This document shows positions 15,591 to 27,259 of a DNA stretch of 64,000 nucleotides, in pieces. The DNA lies in contig NZ_CP022163.1 of the NCBI RefSeq assembly GCF_002305855.1, positions 1,736,292 to 1,800,291 of the forward strand, in the 5' to 3' direction. A program made the translations under genes and the position numbers. Each line of letters begins with the position of its first letter. Within the stretch, counting starts at the first letter, position 1. Source of the DNA: Melittangium boletus DSM 14713. GTDB lineage: Bacteria; Myxococcota; Myxococcia; Myxococcales; Myxococcaceae. The notes under the pieces are model-generated. The model was not told the DNA's origin, searched no databases, and saw only the letters and a program-made list of their open reading frames with translations.

Positions 15591-18056
15591 TCAAGACGAG
15601 GCGCCGCTGGCTCCTGGCGGCGCCTCGTGGGTCTTCCGGGGCAACCGCAGGGTGAAGCAGGTGCCCGCATCGGAGGTGGAGTGCACGCCGATGGTCCCCC
15701 CGTGCGCCTGGGCGATCTGCTCGACGATGAAGAGACCCAGGCCCAGACCCGAGGTCGAATGCGCATCGCCCGAGACGGCCCGGCGGAAGGGCTCGAAGAT
15801 GTTCGGCAGCAGGTCCAGGGGAATGGGCGGTCCCCCGTTATGGACCTCCACGCGCACGGCCTCGCCCTCGTCGTGGAGGGAGAAGTCCACGGACGAACCC
15901 AGGGGGCTGTAGTCGAGCGCGTTCTTGCCCAGGTTGCCCAGCAACTGCGCGAGCCGGTCCGGATCCCACTCCCCCTGGAACTGGCCCTCGGCCGTCAGCC
16001 GCAACTCCCGCCCCGGATGGCTGCTCTCCAGTTCCTCCAGCACCTGATTGCACAGCAGGCGCAGATTGGAGGGCCGTGGCTGGATGGGGATGCCGCCTCC
16101 GAGCCGGCCCCGCGTGAAGTCCAGCAGCTCGCCAATCATCCGCACCATGCGCTCGGCGCTGGTGACGATGCGGCGCGCCAGCTTCGTGTGGGTCGCGGGC
16201 AGGCCCTCCGTCCTCAACAACCCATTGGCGGACAACAGGATGGCGTTGAGTGGATTGCGCAGATCATGCGAGACGACGCCCAGGAAGCGCTCGCGGAACT
16301 CGGCTGTCTGGCGCAACCGCTCCTCCTGCAGCGTGCGCTCGGTGACATCCACCACGACGCACCCCACTCCGAGCATCCGTCCATCCCTCGCGCGCACCGG
16401 GAAGTAGTCCCCCACCCAGTGGCGCAGGGCCCCCGGCTCCCGGGCGATGCAGCCGGAGAACTCGTCGCCCCGGTACACCTCGCCCGTCTCCAAGACGTGC
16501 CGCAACAGGGGAACGAGCCACTCCGCCCGCTCGCCGAACACCTCCTCCACCGTCCTGCCTCGGTGCGCGTCCACCGACAGCCCGTTGATCTCGGCGAGTG
16601 CTTCATTGGTGCGCACGAAACGCAGCGAGGGATCCAGGAAGGCCAATCCCACCGGAGCCGTGGCCAGCAGCGAGTCCAGCAGCGCCAGGGTCTCGGTCTG
16701 CTCGCGCTCCCGGTCGAGCCGTTCCGTCTCATCGCGCGCGTTGAGCACGGCGCCCGCCAGCGAACCATCCGGCCGCCACAGGGGCGCCGCCGTACCGATC
16801 AGGGTGCGCACCGAGCCATCCAGACGCCGCACCTTCCACCGGTCCTCCGTCACCACCTCGTTCTGCAGGGCCCGGTAGAGGCACACCTCCTCGAACTTCA
16901 TGGGACGCTCGTCCAGGGTGAGCAGGCCGTAAGTACCGCTCCACTCCGAGGGAGGGACCTCCTTGAACCCGAAGCCGTGCAGTTGCTCGGCGGCGGTGTT
17001 GAAGACGCGCATCACCCCCTGCGCGTCCGCCATGATGATGGCGTCACTGCTCTGCTCGATGATGAGCTGCAGCTGCTGCTTGCGCTCCTCGGCCTCGGCC
17101 CGCGCCGCGTGCTCGCGCGCCGAGAGCCAGGCCTGGATGATGAGGATGGTGGCCCGGCTCACCATGGCCCGGAAGAGCAGCTTGTCCTCGTTGGAGAACT
17201 CGACGGCGGTGCGGCTGCCCATGTGCGCCACGCCGATGACCTCTCCGCCGTACATCAACGGCACCCCATAGAGGGCATGCGTTCCCCGCGCTCGAAGCGC
17301 CTCGTCGCGCACCCGGGGGTCCGTCGCCGCCGAGCGCAGCTCGAAGGGCCGCTGCTCCGCCGCGATGACGCCGCAGAAGCCCTCGCCCACCCGCTCACTG
17401 AAATCATGGGCCCCGCCGTGCTCCAGCCCCACCGAGGCACGCACCTTCAGGAGTTCCCCCTCGCGCAGCATCAGCGTGACGGAGTCCACCGCCTCGGTCG
17501 TCTCCAACATCACGCGCAAGAGCCGGGGCAGGAAGGCATCCAGCTCCTCCGCGCCGAGCGCCGCCTCGGAAATGCGATCGAGCGCCACCAGGGTGCGCTC
17601 GCGGGCGCGGGTGTAGCGCGACACGGCCGCGGACACCGCCTCGTCGAAGGTGCGGTTGAAGGACACCACCTCCCGCATCGCCACCGCCATGGACGAGTCG
17701 CCATGGGCCTCCACGTATTCGCCATAGCGCTGGAGGATGCAGGCCCGCAGCAGCGCGTATTCCTCGGCCACCGCATCCAGGTCGTAGCCCGAGTCCAGCC
17801 GCTCCAGGGCATGCACTTCGGGCATCCGCTCGAGGGAGCCATGCCCGCCTGTGTGGACTTTGTCCACCACGTTGGCGATGCGCTCCAGGAGATCCGGGAG
17901 ATGGTCCATCAACCGGGGCCGGGAGAGCCCCTGGGTGCAAGGCAACCGGCGCACCGACGCTTCCCAGTCCTCCAGGATGCGCGTGCGATGCGCCCGGATG
18001 AACGTGCCCAGGCGGAAGTGCTCGGCTTGAACCCCAACGGTGTCGTGATTGACCAT
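15591..18056 (-). CDS. sensor histidine kinase: RsbRD-N-like, GAF, two PAS, HisKA, HATPase
   Basis: An 821-aa soluble kinase with no membrane segment. Residues ~13-150 resemble the RsbRD N-terminal globin-like sensor fold (FIRAHRTRILEDWEASVRRL, LMDHLPDLLERI). A GAF domain (~165-310) is followed by PAS domains (~325-445 and ~455-575). The phosphoacceptor is His597 in VVSHDLRNPLN, and the ATPase domain has the G2 loop TSGLGLGLFIVEQ near the end. No receiver is fused and no response regulator gene is adjacent, so it is an orphan kinase, as is common in myxobacteria. The nearest co-oriented gene upstream is the glycosyltransferase, 110 bp away. Confidence 0.9.
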   Translation of the reverse strand: MVNHDTVGVQAEHFRLGTFIRAHRTRILEDWEASVRRLPCTQGLSRPRLMDHLPDLLERIANVVDKVHTGGHGSLERMPEVHALERLDSGYDLDAVAEEYALLRACILQRYGEYVEAHGDSSMAVAMREVVSFNRTFDEAVSAAVSRYTRARERTLVALDRISEAALGAEELDAFLPRLLRVMLETTEAVDSVTLMLREGELLKVRASVGLEHGGAHDFSERVGEGFCGVIAAEQRPFELRSAATDPRVRDEALRARGTHALYGVPLMYGGEVIGVAHMGSRTAVEFSNEDKLLFRAMVSRATILIIQAWLSAREHAARAEAEERKQQLQLIIEQSSDAIIMADAQGVMRVFNTAAEQLHGFGFKEVPPSEWSGTYGLLTLDERPMKFEEVCLYRALQNEVVTEDRWKVRRLDGSVRTLIGTAAPLWRPDGSLAGAVLNARDETERLDREREQTETLALLDSLLATAPVGLAFLDPSLRFVRTNEALAEINGLSVDAHRGRTVEEVFGERAEWLVPLLRHVLETGEVYRGDEFSGCIAREPGALRHWVGDYFPVRARDGRMLGVGCVVVDVTERTLQEERLRQTAEFRERFLGVVSHDLRNPLNAILLSANGLLRTEGLPATHTKLARRIVTSAERMVRMIGELLDFTRGRLGGGIPIQPRPSNLRLLCNQVLEELESSHPGRELRLTAEGQFQGEWDPDRLAQLLGNLGKNALDYSPLGSSVDFSLHDEGEAVRVEVHNGGPPIPLDLLPNIFEPFRRAVSGDAHSTSGLGLGLFIVEQIAQAHGGTIGVHSTSDAGTCFTLRLPRKTHEAPPGASGASS

Positions 18057-18166
18057 GGTCGGAAGGGGGAACGTTGGCCAGGTCCGGCATTCAACGGCCT
18101 GTCCAAAGAGCCTCGCCCCCCCGCCTGGAGCCCCCTCGGCAAGCCATCTGCTTGCCTACCCTAAGG

Positions 18167-19759
18167 CTAACGGCGGCGGTAGACGTGCAGCGGAGCGGAG
18201 AAGCCGTCGAGTTCTCCATACTCCACGCCATCGAGCACCAGCGTGCGGCCCCGCAGGGTGACGCCCTTGTCCTTCACCAACGAACCTTCATCGAAGCGCA
18301 CCAGGTATTCCGGCTGGGCCTCGCGCAGATGCTTGCGGAAGGTTTCCCAGCGCACCCGGGCGAGCCGCTCGTCCGGCAGCCCGGAAAAGAAGGCCAGTTG
18401 GAGATCCAGGTAGCGCGGATCGTCATCCAGCACGGCCGCGCCGCCCTTCGCGGCGGCCTCCTCCTTGAGGAAGCGGGCGACCTGCATCACCGGCACCGGG
18501 TTGGTGGAGGTGGGGCTCACCGGGCGCATCGTGTCCCGGGGGCCGCCATCCGCGCGGAAGGTGAAGAGGCCCATGCCCAGCGGCACGGCCACCGCCAATA
18601 CGCCGCACACCGCGGCCAGGGCCTTGCGCACCCCGGGACCCCGCGCGCCCACACACGCCTCGAAGCCCGGCCCCACGAAGGGCAGCAGCAGCGCCAGTTC
18701 CGTCACGGTGAAACGCCCGAGCGGCTGGAAATCCATCAGCACCGCCGCCCGGAAGGTGAAGTACGCGGTGGGCACCAGCGCCGCGAGCGTCAGCCAGCGC
18801 ACATCGGGCCGGCTCCGCCACGTGCGCCACATGCCCACCATGCCCAGCAGCGCCACGCCCGGAGACAGGGTGATGAAGGCCATGCCGGGCCAGAAGCCCA
18901 GGCTCTCCAAGCGGTAGCGCAGGGGGCCCATCCACGCGACGCCGTCCTTCACCCACTGCTCATGGAACTGCTCCACGATCTTCACGGGGTAGAACGGGTC
19001 TCCGTGCGCCATCTCGTTGCCCTGCATCCACAACAGGGGAAACGGCAGACACACGATGCCGAAGCCCACCGCGCGCGTGAAGCCGGCGATCCGATCCGGG
19101 CCCCAGAAGAGCAGCAACAGGCAGAGCAGCGGCATGAAGAGCCAGGCGTCGTAGCGCGTGGCGCACGCCAGGTTGAGCACCAGCGCCGCCTTGAACAACG
19201 GCCCCATGCGGTTCTCGTCCAACCCCTCCGCCAGCAACGCGAACGTCCACAGCATGAGGAAGAGCGACAGCGCCTCGCTCGCGGCCGTGGTGGACATCTG
19301 CAGGTGCATGCCCCAGACGCTGAAGGCCAGTCCCGCCGCCACGCCCGCGCGCCAGCCGAACAGCCGCCGGGTGAGCGCGAAGAGCGGCACCACGGACAGC
19401 ACGCCGAACAGCAGGCTCACCAGCCGCCCCGCGAGCGCCTTGTCGGGCACCCCCTTGAGCGCGGCGCCCACCAGGTACAGGTGCAGGGGACCGAACTGGA
19501 AGGCCCCATCCTTATAAGAGGTGATGAGGTGGGGCTCCCTCGCCCAGCGCTCCGCGAGCTCCGTGCGCGCCACCGCGTCGCCGTAGAAGTTCTCGTTGAT
19601 GGGCATCAACAACAGCCGGGGCAGCAGCGCCGCGGCGAGGAGCAGGCCCAGCAGCCACCGGGTGCTGGGTTCCGGCGCCAGCTCGCGCACGGTGGAGAGG
19701 GCGGAAGGAGCGCCCGGAGCGGGCGAGGACGTGACGGAAACAGGCGAGGCGGACGACAT
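18167..19759 (-). CDS. GT-C-fold glycosyltransferase (ArnT/PMT-like membrane protein)
   Basis: A 530-aa polytopic protein with about ten to twelve hydrophobic segments. After the first span, the periplasmic loop holds acidic residues (INENFYGDAVARTELAERW) in the place where GT39/GT83 enzymes keep their catalytic Asp/Glu. The C-terminal ~150 residues are soluble. Such enzymes use polyprenyl-phosphate sugars to glycosylate proteins, lipid A or exported glycans on the outer face of the inner membrane. The acceptor cannot be told. It is transcribed divergently from the hybrid kinase gene at 19976. Confidence 0.75.
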   Translation of the reverse strand: MSSASPVSVTSSPAPGAPSALSTVRELAPEPSTRWLLGLLLAAALLPRLLLMPINENFYGDAVARTELAERWAREPHLITSYKDGAFQFGPLHLYLVGAALKGVPDKALAGRLVSLLFGVLSVVPLFALTRRLFGWRAGVAAGLAFSVWGMHLQMSTTAASEALSLFLMLWTFALLAEGLDENRMGPLFKAALVLNLACATRYDAWLFMPLLCLLLLFWGPDRIAGFTRAVGFGIVCLPFPLLWMQGNEMAHGDPFYPVKIVEQFHEQWVKDGVAWMGPLRYRLESLGFWPGMAFITLSPGVALLGMVGMWRTWRSRPDVRWLTLAALVPTAYFTFRAAVLMDFQPLGRFTVTELALLLPFVGPGFEACVGARGPGVRKALAAVCGVLAVAVPLGMGLFTFRADGGPRDTMRPVSPTSTNPVPVMQVARFLKEEAAAKGGAAVLDDDPRYLDLQLAFFSGLPDERLARVRWETFRKHLREAQPEYLVRFDEGSLVKDKGVTLRGRTLVLDGVEYGELDGFSAPLHVYRRR

Positions 19760-19975
19760 GCGGCCGCGGAGAATACGCAGGCGCGGCCCAAAACCAAGAG
19801 AGCGTCCCCCCGGACGAACCTTTTGGCGCTCCCCGTACCGGTCGACAGCCTGTCAAGCACACATCTCCAGGGCGAGTCCGTACCGGATGACTCCACTCTG
19901 TTCCCTGGTACGCACAGAGGGGTGCCGCGACGTCTTTTCGCGAGGTGATGTGTTACGCCCATCCCCCACGAGCGC

Positions 19976-22900
19976 ATGGACGCCATCCCCCAACACCCGC
20001 CCGGAGAATCCCCCCCCGAGGGTCCCATCCCCAGGCGCTCCTCGCTTCCGCTGCTCGCGGGACATCTCCTGGCGCTGGTGGCCGTGGGGCTCATCACCGC
20101 GCTCTTCCTGCAATCGACCCATCGGCTGACCAGCACGTCGCGGGGCGCGGCCCACTCGCTCGACTTCATCAACGAAGCGGACCACCTGCTGTACCTGGTG
20201 AAGGACGCGGAGACGAGCCAGCGCGGCCTCCTGTTCATGCACGAGGCACCCGACCCCGCGGCGTTCGAGGAAACCCGGCGTCGCATCGGACTGTCCTTGG
20301 CCCGGCTGCGGCAACTCGCCCCGGAGGAGCCCCGCCAACGCGAGCGGCTTGATCGGATGGAACTGCTCGTGCGCAGGGAGCTGGCGCTGCTCGAGCGCAA
20401 CCTCGCGCTCACCCGCGCCGGGCAACCCGACGTGGCGCTCGCCGCCCTGCGCGAGGGGGACAGCCAGCGCATCCTGGACGAGCTGCGGGCCCTGGAGGAA
20501 CGGGTGGACGCGGAGGAGCAGCGGCGGCTGGAGGAGCAGCGCGAGCGGCTCACCAGGGACGCCAGACGCTCGGAGCTCATCGTGCTGCTGGGCAGCGGCC
20601 TGGTCATGACCCTCCTCGCCCTGACCTCCTTCTCCCTCGTGCGGGAGACCCGGGCACGCGAGCGCCACCAGGAGCGGGAGCAGCGGGCCCAGGTGGCGGC
20701 GGAAGCGGAGCGCCAGCGCCAGCGCTACCAGCGCATCCTCACCCAGGTGCCCGCCGCGGTGGGCGTCTACCGGGCGGGGGATCAGCGCTGCGAGCTGGCC
20801 AACCCCATGCTCGTCAGGCTCCTCGGAGGCGGCGAACTCGTCGGACGTACCGCGCGCGAGGCCTTCTCCACGCCCACCCACGAGCGGCTGCTCGAGTCGC
20901 TGGACACGCTCTTCCGGAGCGGACAGGGCGCCTCGGGCATGGGCCACCGGTGGGTGTTCGACAACGGCACCGAGGGCTCGGTGGCCGAGGTCTTCGTCGA
21001 CTACACCCTCCAGCCCCTGGTGGACGCCCACGGCCAGGTGGAGGCGGCGCTCCTGTTCGCGGTGGACGTGACGGAGCAGGTGCGCGCGCAACAAGCGGCG
21101 AAGGAGGCCCTGGCGAATCGCCAGCGGGCGGAGGTCGCGCTCCGGGAAAACGAAGCCCACCTGCGCCGGACGTTGAAGGCCGCGGAGGTGGGCTCCTGGG
21201 AGGCGGACCTGCGCGCCCGGCGCTTGACGTGGTCGCCCCAGGTCGAGGCGATGTCCGGCATGACGCCCCACTCCTTTCCGGGCACCTTCGACGCCTTCCT
21301 CGCGCTGTTGCATCCGGAGGACCGCCCCAGGATGGCGAGCCGGCTGGCCAGGCCCATGCGGATCGGGGATGAGTTCCGGCTGGAGTACCGCATCCTGCGC
21401 GCGGATGGCGGCGTGCGCTGGCACGAGAACCGAGGCCGGGTCCTGCTCGACGAGGCGGGGCAGCCCACGCGGCTCGCGGGGGTGCTGTTGGACATCACCT
21501 CGCGCAAGCAGGCCGAACAGTCGCAGCGCGAGTCCGAGGCCCGCTTCCGCCTGCTCGCGGAAACCCTGCCCCAGCTCATCTGGATGACCCGGCCGGACGG
21601 CTCGGCCGAGTACTTCAATCCCCGCTGGTACGAGTACACGGGACAGACGCCCGAGCAGGCGAGCCAACACGGTTGGCTCCTGGCCATACACCCGGACGAT
21701 CTGACGGCCACGCGGGAGGCGATCCAACGGGCGCTCACCTCCAGGCATTTCTACCGCGCGGAGTACCGGCTGCGCCGGGGCGCGGATGACACCTACCGCT
21801 GGTTCATCTCCCAGGGGATCGCCCTGCGCGATGCCACGGGCACCATCACGCACTGGTTCGGCTCGTCCACGGACATCGATGATCAGAAGCGCGGCATCGA
21901 TTCACTGCGCTTCCTGTCCGAGGTGAGCGAGGCGCTGGCCGGCTCTTCGTTGGACCCCATGACCACCATCCAGGAAGTGGCCCGCCTCACCGTGCCGACG
22001 TTCGCGGACTGGTGCGTGGTGGACCTGATGGGCGAAGAGGGCCACATGGAGCGGGTGGAGGTGGCCCACGCGGATGAGTCCAAGAAGGAGGCCGCGGCCG
22101 TGCTGCGCCGCTATCCTCCCGTGGGCAAGGCCGAACATCCCCCCAGCCAGGCCGCGCGGCTGGATCAAACCATCTTCGTGCCGGAGATGACGCGGTCGTT
22201 CCTCGAACGCATTACCCAGAACGAGGAGCACCAGGACGCCGCCCGCTCGCTGGGGATCCACTCCCTCATCTCCGTGCCACTGCTCGCGCGGGGCCGCACG
22301 CTCGGCGTGCTCACGTTCCTCACCACCGCCTTCTCCGGCCGCCGCTACGGGCGCGCGGACACGCTGCGCTTCGAGGAGGTGGCGCATCGGGCGGCGATGG
22401 CCCTCGACAACGCCCGCCTCTTCTCGCTCGCCCGGGCAGAAGCCGAGCGCGCGGAGGAGGCCAACCGGCTCAAGGACGAGTTCCTGGCCACCGTGAGCCA
22501 CGAGCTGCGCACACCCCTCACGGCGATGATCGGCTGGTTGAAGCTGCTGCGCGATGGCCGGCTGACTCCCGCCAAGCAGACGCGCGCGCTCGAGACGGTG
22601 GACCGCAACGCCCACGCCCAGGCGCAGCTCGTCGAGGACCTCCTGGACGTCAGCCGCATCGTCTCCGGCAAGCTGCGGCTGGAGACGAAGCCCGTGCATC
22701 TGGCGAGCGTCGTCCAGGCGGCCATGGACTCGGTGCGCCCCGCCGCGGAGGCCAAGGGCATGCGCCTGCATGCCGACCTCGCTCCCCAGGGCGATCTGGT
22801 GCAGGGAGACGCGGGCCGGCTGCAACAGGTGGCGTGGAACCTGTTGTCCAACGCGGTGAAGTTCTCTCCGGCCGAGAGCACCGTCTGGGTGCGGCTGCGG

Positions 22901-23593
22901 CGCGTGGACACCTCGGTGGAGCTGACCGTCCGGGACGAGGGACCGGGCATTCCCGAGGACTTCCTGCCCCACCTGTTCGAGCGCTTCCGCCAGCTCGACG
23001 GGGGCACCACGCGCCAACATGGAGGACTGGGCCTGGGGCTCGCCATCGTGCGCCACCTCGTGGAGCTGCACGGAGGAACGGTGGGCGCCACGAGCGGTCC
23101 GCCAGGCGGGGGTGCCACCTTCACCGTCCGTCTGCCGCTCGCCCTGCCCCGCGCCACCGCGCCCGAGCCTCCGCGACCCGAACCCCCGCCCCGTTCCTCC
23201 GAGCTCGCCGGGCGGCGCATCCTCGTGGTGGACGACGAGGAAGACGGCCGCGAGATGCTCAAGCTGGTGTTGGAGGACCACGGCGCGCACGTCATCACCG
23301 CCGCCTCCGCCACGGAGGGCCTGCGCCTGCTCGGCACCGAGCGGCCCGAGCTGCTCGTGTCGGACATCGGCCTGCCGGGGGAGGACGGCTACGCGCTCAT
23401 CTCCCGGGTCCGCGCGCTGCCCGCGTCCGAGGGGGGGCAGATCGCCGCCGTGGCCCTCACCGCCTACGCCCGGGGGGAGGATCGCACCCGCGCGCTGAGC
23501 GCCGGCTTCGACATGCACGTGTCCAAACCCATCCACCCCGACGAGCTATTGTCCGTGCTCGCCAACCTCATCATGCTGCCCCCGCGCAACTAG
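19976..23593 (+). CDS. hybrid histidine kinase: CHASE3, three PAS, GAF, HisKA, HATPase, receiver
   Basis: A 1205-aa membrane kinase. TM1 (~24-45) and TM2 (~200-222) flank a helical CHASE3-type periplasmic sensor containing the typical KDAETSQRGLLF. PAS domains lie at ~255-370, ~390-510 and ~515-640, a GAF at ~650-810. The phosphoacceptor is His842 in ATVSHELRTPL, the ATPase G2 loop is GGLGLGLAIVRHL, and the C-terminal receiver (~1075-1200) carries Asp1130 in LVSDIGLPGEDG. A hybrid kinase needs an HPt partner for a phosphorelay; a free HPt gene lies at 55587 but no evidence pairs them. It is transcribed alone. Confidence 0.93.
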   Translation: MDAIPQHPPGESPPEGPIPRRSSLPLLAGHLLALVAVGLITALFLQSTHRLTSTSRGAAHSLDFINEADHLLYLVKDAETSQRGLLFMHEAPDPAAFEETRRRIGLSLARLRQLAPEEPRQRERLDRMELLVRRELALLERNLALTRAGQPDVALAALREGDSQRILDELRALEERVDAEEQRRLEEQRERLTRDARRSELIVLLGSGLVMTLLALTSFSLVRETRARERHQEREQRAQVAAEAERQRQRYQRILTQVPAAVGVYRAGDQRCELANPMLVRLLGGGELVGRTAREAFSTPTHERLLESLDTLFRSGQGASGMGHRWVFDNGTEGSVAEVFVDYTLQPLVDAHGQVEAALLFAVDVTEQVRAQQAAKEALANRQRAEVALRENEAHLRRTLKAAEVGSWEADLRARRLTWSPQVEAMSGMTPHSFPGTFDAFLALLHPEDRPRMASRLARPMRIGDEFRLEYRILRADGGVRWHENRGRVLLDEAGQPTRLAGVLLDITSRKQAEQSQRESEARFRLLAETLPQLIWMTRPDGSAEYFNPRWYEYTGQTPEQASQHGWLLAIHPDDLTATREAIQRALTSRHFYRAEYRLRRGADDTYRWFISQGIALRDATGTITHWFGSSTDIDDQKRGIDSLRFLSEVSEALAGSSLDPMTTIQEVARLTVPTFADWCVVDLMGEEGHMERVEVAHADESKKEAAAVLRRYPPVGKAEHPPSQAARLDQTIFVPEMTRSFLERITQNEEHQDAARSLGIHSLISVPLLARGRTLGVLTFLTTAFSGRRYGRADTLRFEEVAHRAAMALDNARLFSLARAEAERAEEANRLKDEFLATVSHELRTPLTAMIGWLKLLRDGRLTPAKQTRALETVDRNAHAQAQLVEDLLDVSRIVSGKLRLETKPVHLASVVQAAMDSVRPAAEAKGMRLHADLAPQGDLVQGDAGRLQQVAWNLLSNAVKFSPAESTVWVRLRRVDTSVELTVRDEGPGIPEDFLPHLFERFRQLDGGTTRQHGGLGLGLAIVRHLVELHGGTVGATSGPPGGGATFTVRLPLALPRATAPEPPRPEPPPRSSELAGRRILVVDDEEDGREMLKLVLEDHGAHVITAASATEGLRLLGTERPELLVSDIGLPGEDGYALISRVRALPASEGGQIAAVALTAYARGEDRTRALSAGFDMHVSKPIHPDELLSVLANLIMLPPRN

Positions 23594-24029
23594 AGGCGCC
23601 GCCTGAGTGTTCATCCACCAACATCCCAGACCGGGAGCACCTGTCCGCGATGGGCCGACATGTAGAGCAGACGGGGACGCGGCCCCACAGCCGACCGTTC
23701 AATATCCGCTCGTCCCTTCGTCCAGCCGTTCACTGATGACCGGCCGATGGGTGCGGCCCTGCCCTGACGAAGGCGGTCGTTTATAATGGGGTGTGCCTTT
23801 TCACCCCGTGGAAGGTGGAGCGCGCCGCAGCGGCGACGCGCCCTCCCGACACGAGCTGGCCACGCGGTCCCACCCCGCGGCGGGGTCCCGAAAGGGCAGT
23901 CGAATGATGGCGTCGTTCTGGGACCCGTCATGGGTGGGAATTGGAATGGCCCAGTACCCCCCCAGGTTCATTTTGAGGCCCTCCTGAGAGCGCGGAATTC
24001 CGCGCATCCAGGGTGCCCGAGGGAGAGTC
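23594..24029. other. 436-bp intergenic region upstream of prkA
   Basis: No convincing gene is seen here. A near-consensus -10 hexamer TATAAT (23782-23787, plus strand) has no clear -35 at normal spacing. A GC-rich inverted repeat (CCCCGCGGCGGGG) is near 23875-23890. A perfect 16-bp palindrome sits at 23990-24005, just upstream of the prkA Shine-Dalgarno sequence. The length suggests a long regulated leader or several promoters for the prkA operon. Confidence 0.5.
23990..24005. promoter_or_regulatory. 16-bp perfect palindrome before prkA
   Basis: GCGCGGAATTCCGCGC is a perfect dyad centred 32 bp before the prkA start. It could be a dimeric regulator site or a leader hairpin ending about 10 nt before the ribosome binding site. 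Confidence 0.5.
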
Positions 24030-26099
<2,070 letters not shown>

Positions 26100-26110
26100 G
26101 GGGCCCGATC

Positions 26111-27220
26111 GTGTCTTTGCGCATCCACCAGGACCACTCACGCTTCAAACAGATCGTCCGCGGGAAGATCAAATCCAACCTGCGCAAGTACGTGCAGAAG
26201 GGGGAGATGATCGGCAAGAAGGGCAAGGACACGATCTCCATCCCCATTCCCTTCATCGACATCCCCCACTTCAAGTACGGCCACAAGGAGCAGGGGGGCG
26301 TGGGCCAGGGGGATGGCGAGGTCGGGCAGCAGCTCTCCCCCGGCGCCGTGCAGCCGGGAGATGGGCACCAGGCCGGCCAGGGCGAGGGGGACCACAACCT
26401 GGAGGTCGACGTCACGCTCGACGAGCTGGCGCAGATATTGGGCGAGGAGCTGCGCCTGCCCAACATCGAGCGGCGGCAGAACGAGAAGATCGTCACCCAG
26501 AAGATCCGCTACACCGGGGTCAACACCACGGGCCCCGAGTCGCTGCGCCACTTCAAGCGCACCTACAAGCAGGCGCTCCGGCGGCAGATCGCCATGGGGA
26601 CGTATGACGCCTCCCGGCCCATCATCATCCCCACGCGCGAGGACCGGCGCTACCGCAGCTACAAGCTGCAGGAGCTGCCGGAGACCAACGCGGTCATCAT
26701 CTACATGATGGACGTGTCGGGCTCGATGGGCGACGAGCAGAAGGAGATCGTCCGCATCGAGAGCTTCTGGCTCGATACGTGGCTGCGCCACCAGTACAAG
26801 GGGCTGGAGGCGCGCTACATCATCCACGACGCCGTGGCGCGCGAGGTGGACCGCGACACCTTCTTCCACACCCGCGAGTCCGGCGGCACGATGATCTCCA
26901 GCGCCTACAAGCTGTGCCGGGACATCATCAAGGCGGACTACCCCAAGAGCGCGTGGAACATCTACCCGTTCCACTTCTCCGACGGCGACAACTGGAGCGC
27001 GGACGACACGCGCCAGTGCATCGAGATGCTCCGCGAGGACATCCTGCCCGGGGTGAACCAGTTCGCCTACGGCCAGGTGGAGAGCCCCTACGGCAGCGGC
27101 CAGTTCATCAAGGACCTGCGCGAGGCCGTCGGGGACGCCACCAACGTCGCCCTGAGCGAGATCGCCGACAAGGACGCCATCTATCCCTCCATCAAGGATT
27201 TCCTCGGCAAGGGCCGCTAG
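26111..27220 (+). CDS. yeaH: DUF444/YeaH-family von Willebrand A-like protein
   Basis: A 369-aa protein starting with GTG at 26111, 11 bp after the prkA stop; no nearby ATG fits the family start. It opens with [16 protein letters not shown] and [14 protein letters not shown], both DUF444 hallmarks. A Gly-rich linker (~60-95) follows. The vWA MIDAS motif [10 protein letters not shown] begins at Asp201, with the second metal-binding region in [13 protein letters not shown]. YeaH is co-expressed with the PrkA kinase in E. coli nitrogen-stress responses and may be its partner or substrate. Confidence 0.95.
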   Translation: MSLRIHQDHSRFKQIVRGKIKSNLRKYVQKGEMIGKKGKDTISIPIPFIDIPHFKYGHKEQGGVGQGDGEVGQQLSPGAVQPGDGHQAGQGEGDHNLEVDVTLDELAQILGEELRLPNIERRQNEKIVTQKIRYTGVNTTGPESLRHFKRTYKQALRRQIAMGTYDASRPIIIPTREDRRYRSYKLQELPETNAVIIYMMDVSGSMGDEQKEIVRIESFWLDTWLRHQYKGLEARYIIHDAVAREVDRDTFFHTRESGGTMISSAYKLCRDIIKADYPKSAWNIYPFHFSDGDNWSADDTRQCIEMLREDILPGVNQFAYGQVESPYGSGQFIKDLREAVGDATNVALSEIADKDAIYPSIKDFLGKGR

Positions 27221-27259
27221 ACGCCCCCCCTGCCCGCTCACCGCTTCTCGGAGTACGCG

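Noticed and set aside
23594..24029. Possible small RNA or tRNA gene in the leader of prkA
   Set aside because: No cloverleaf or conserved RNA shape was found; only hairpins and a -10-like site are supported.
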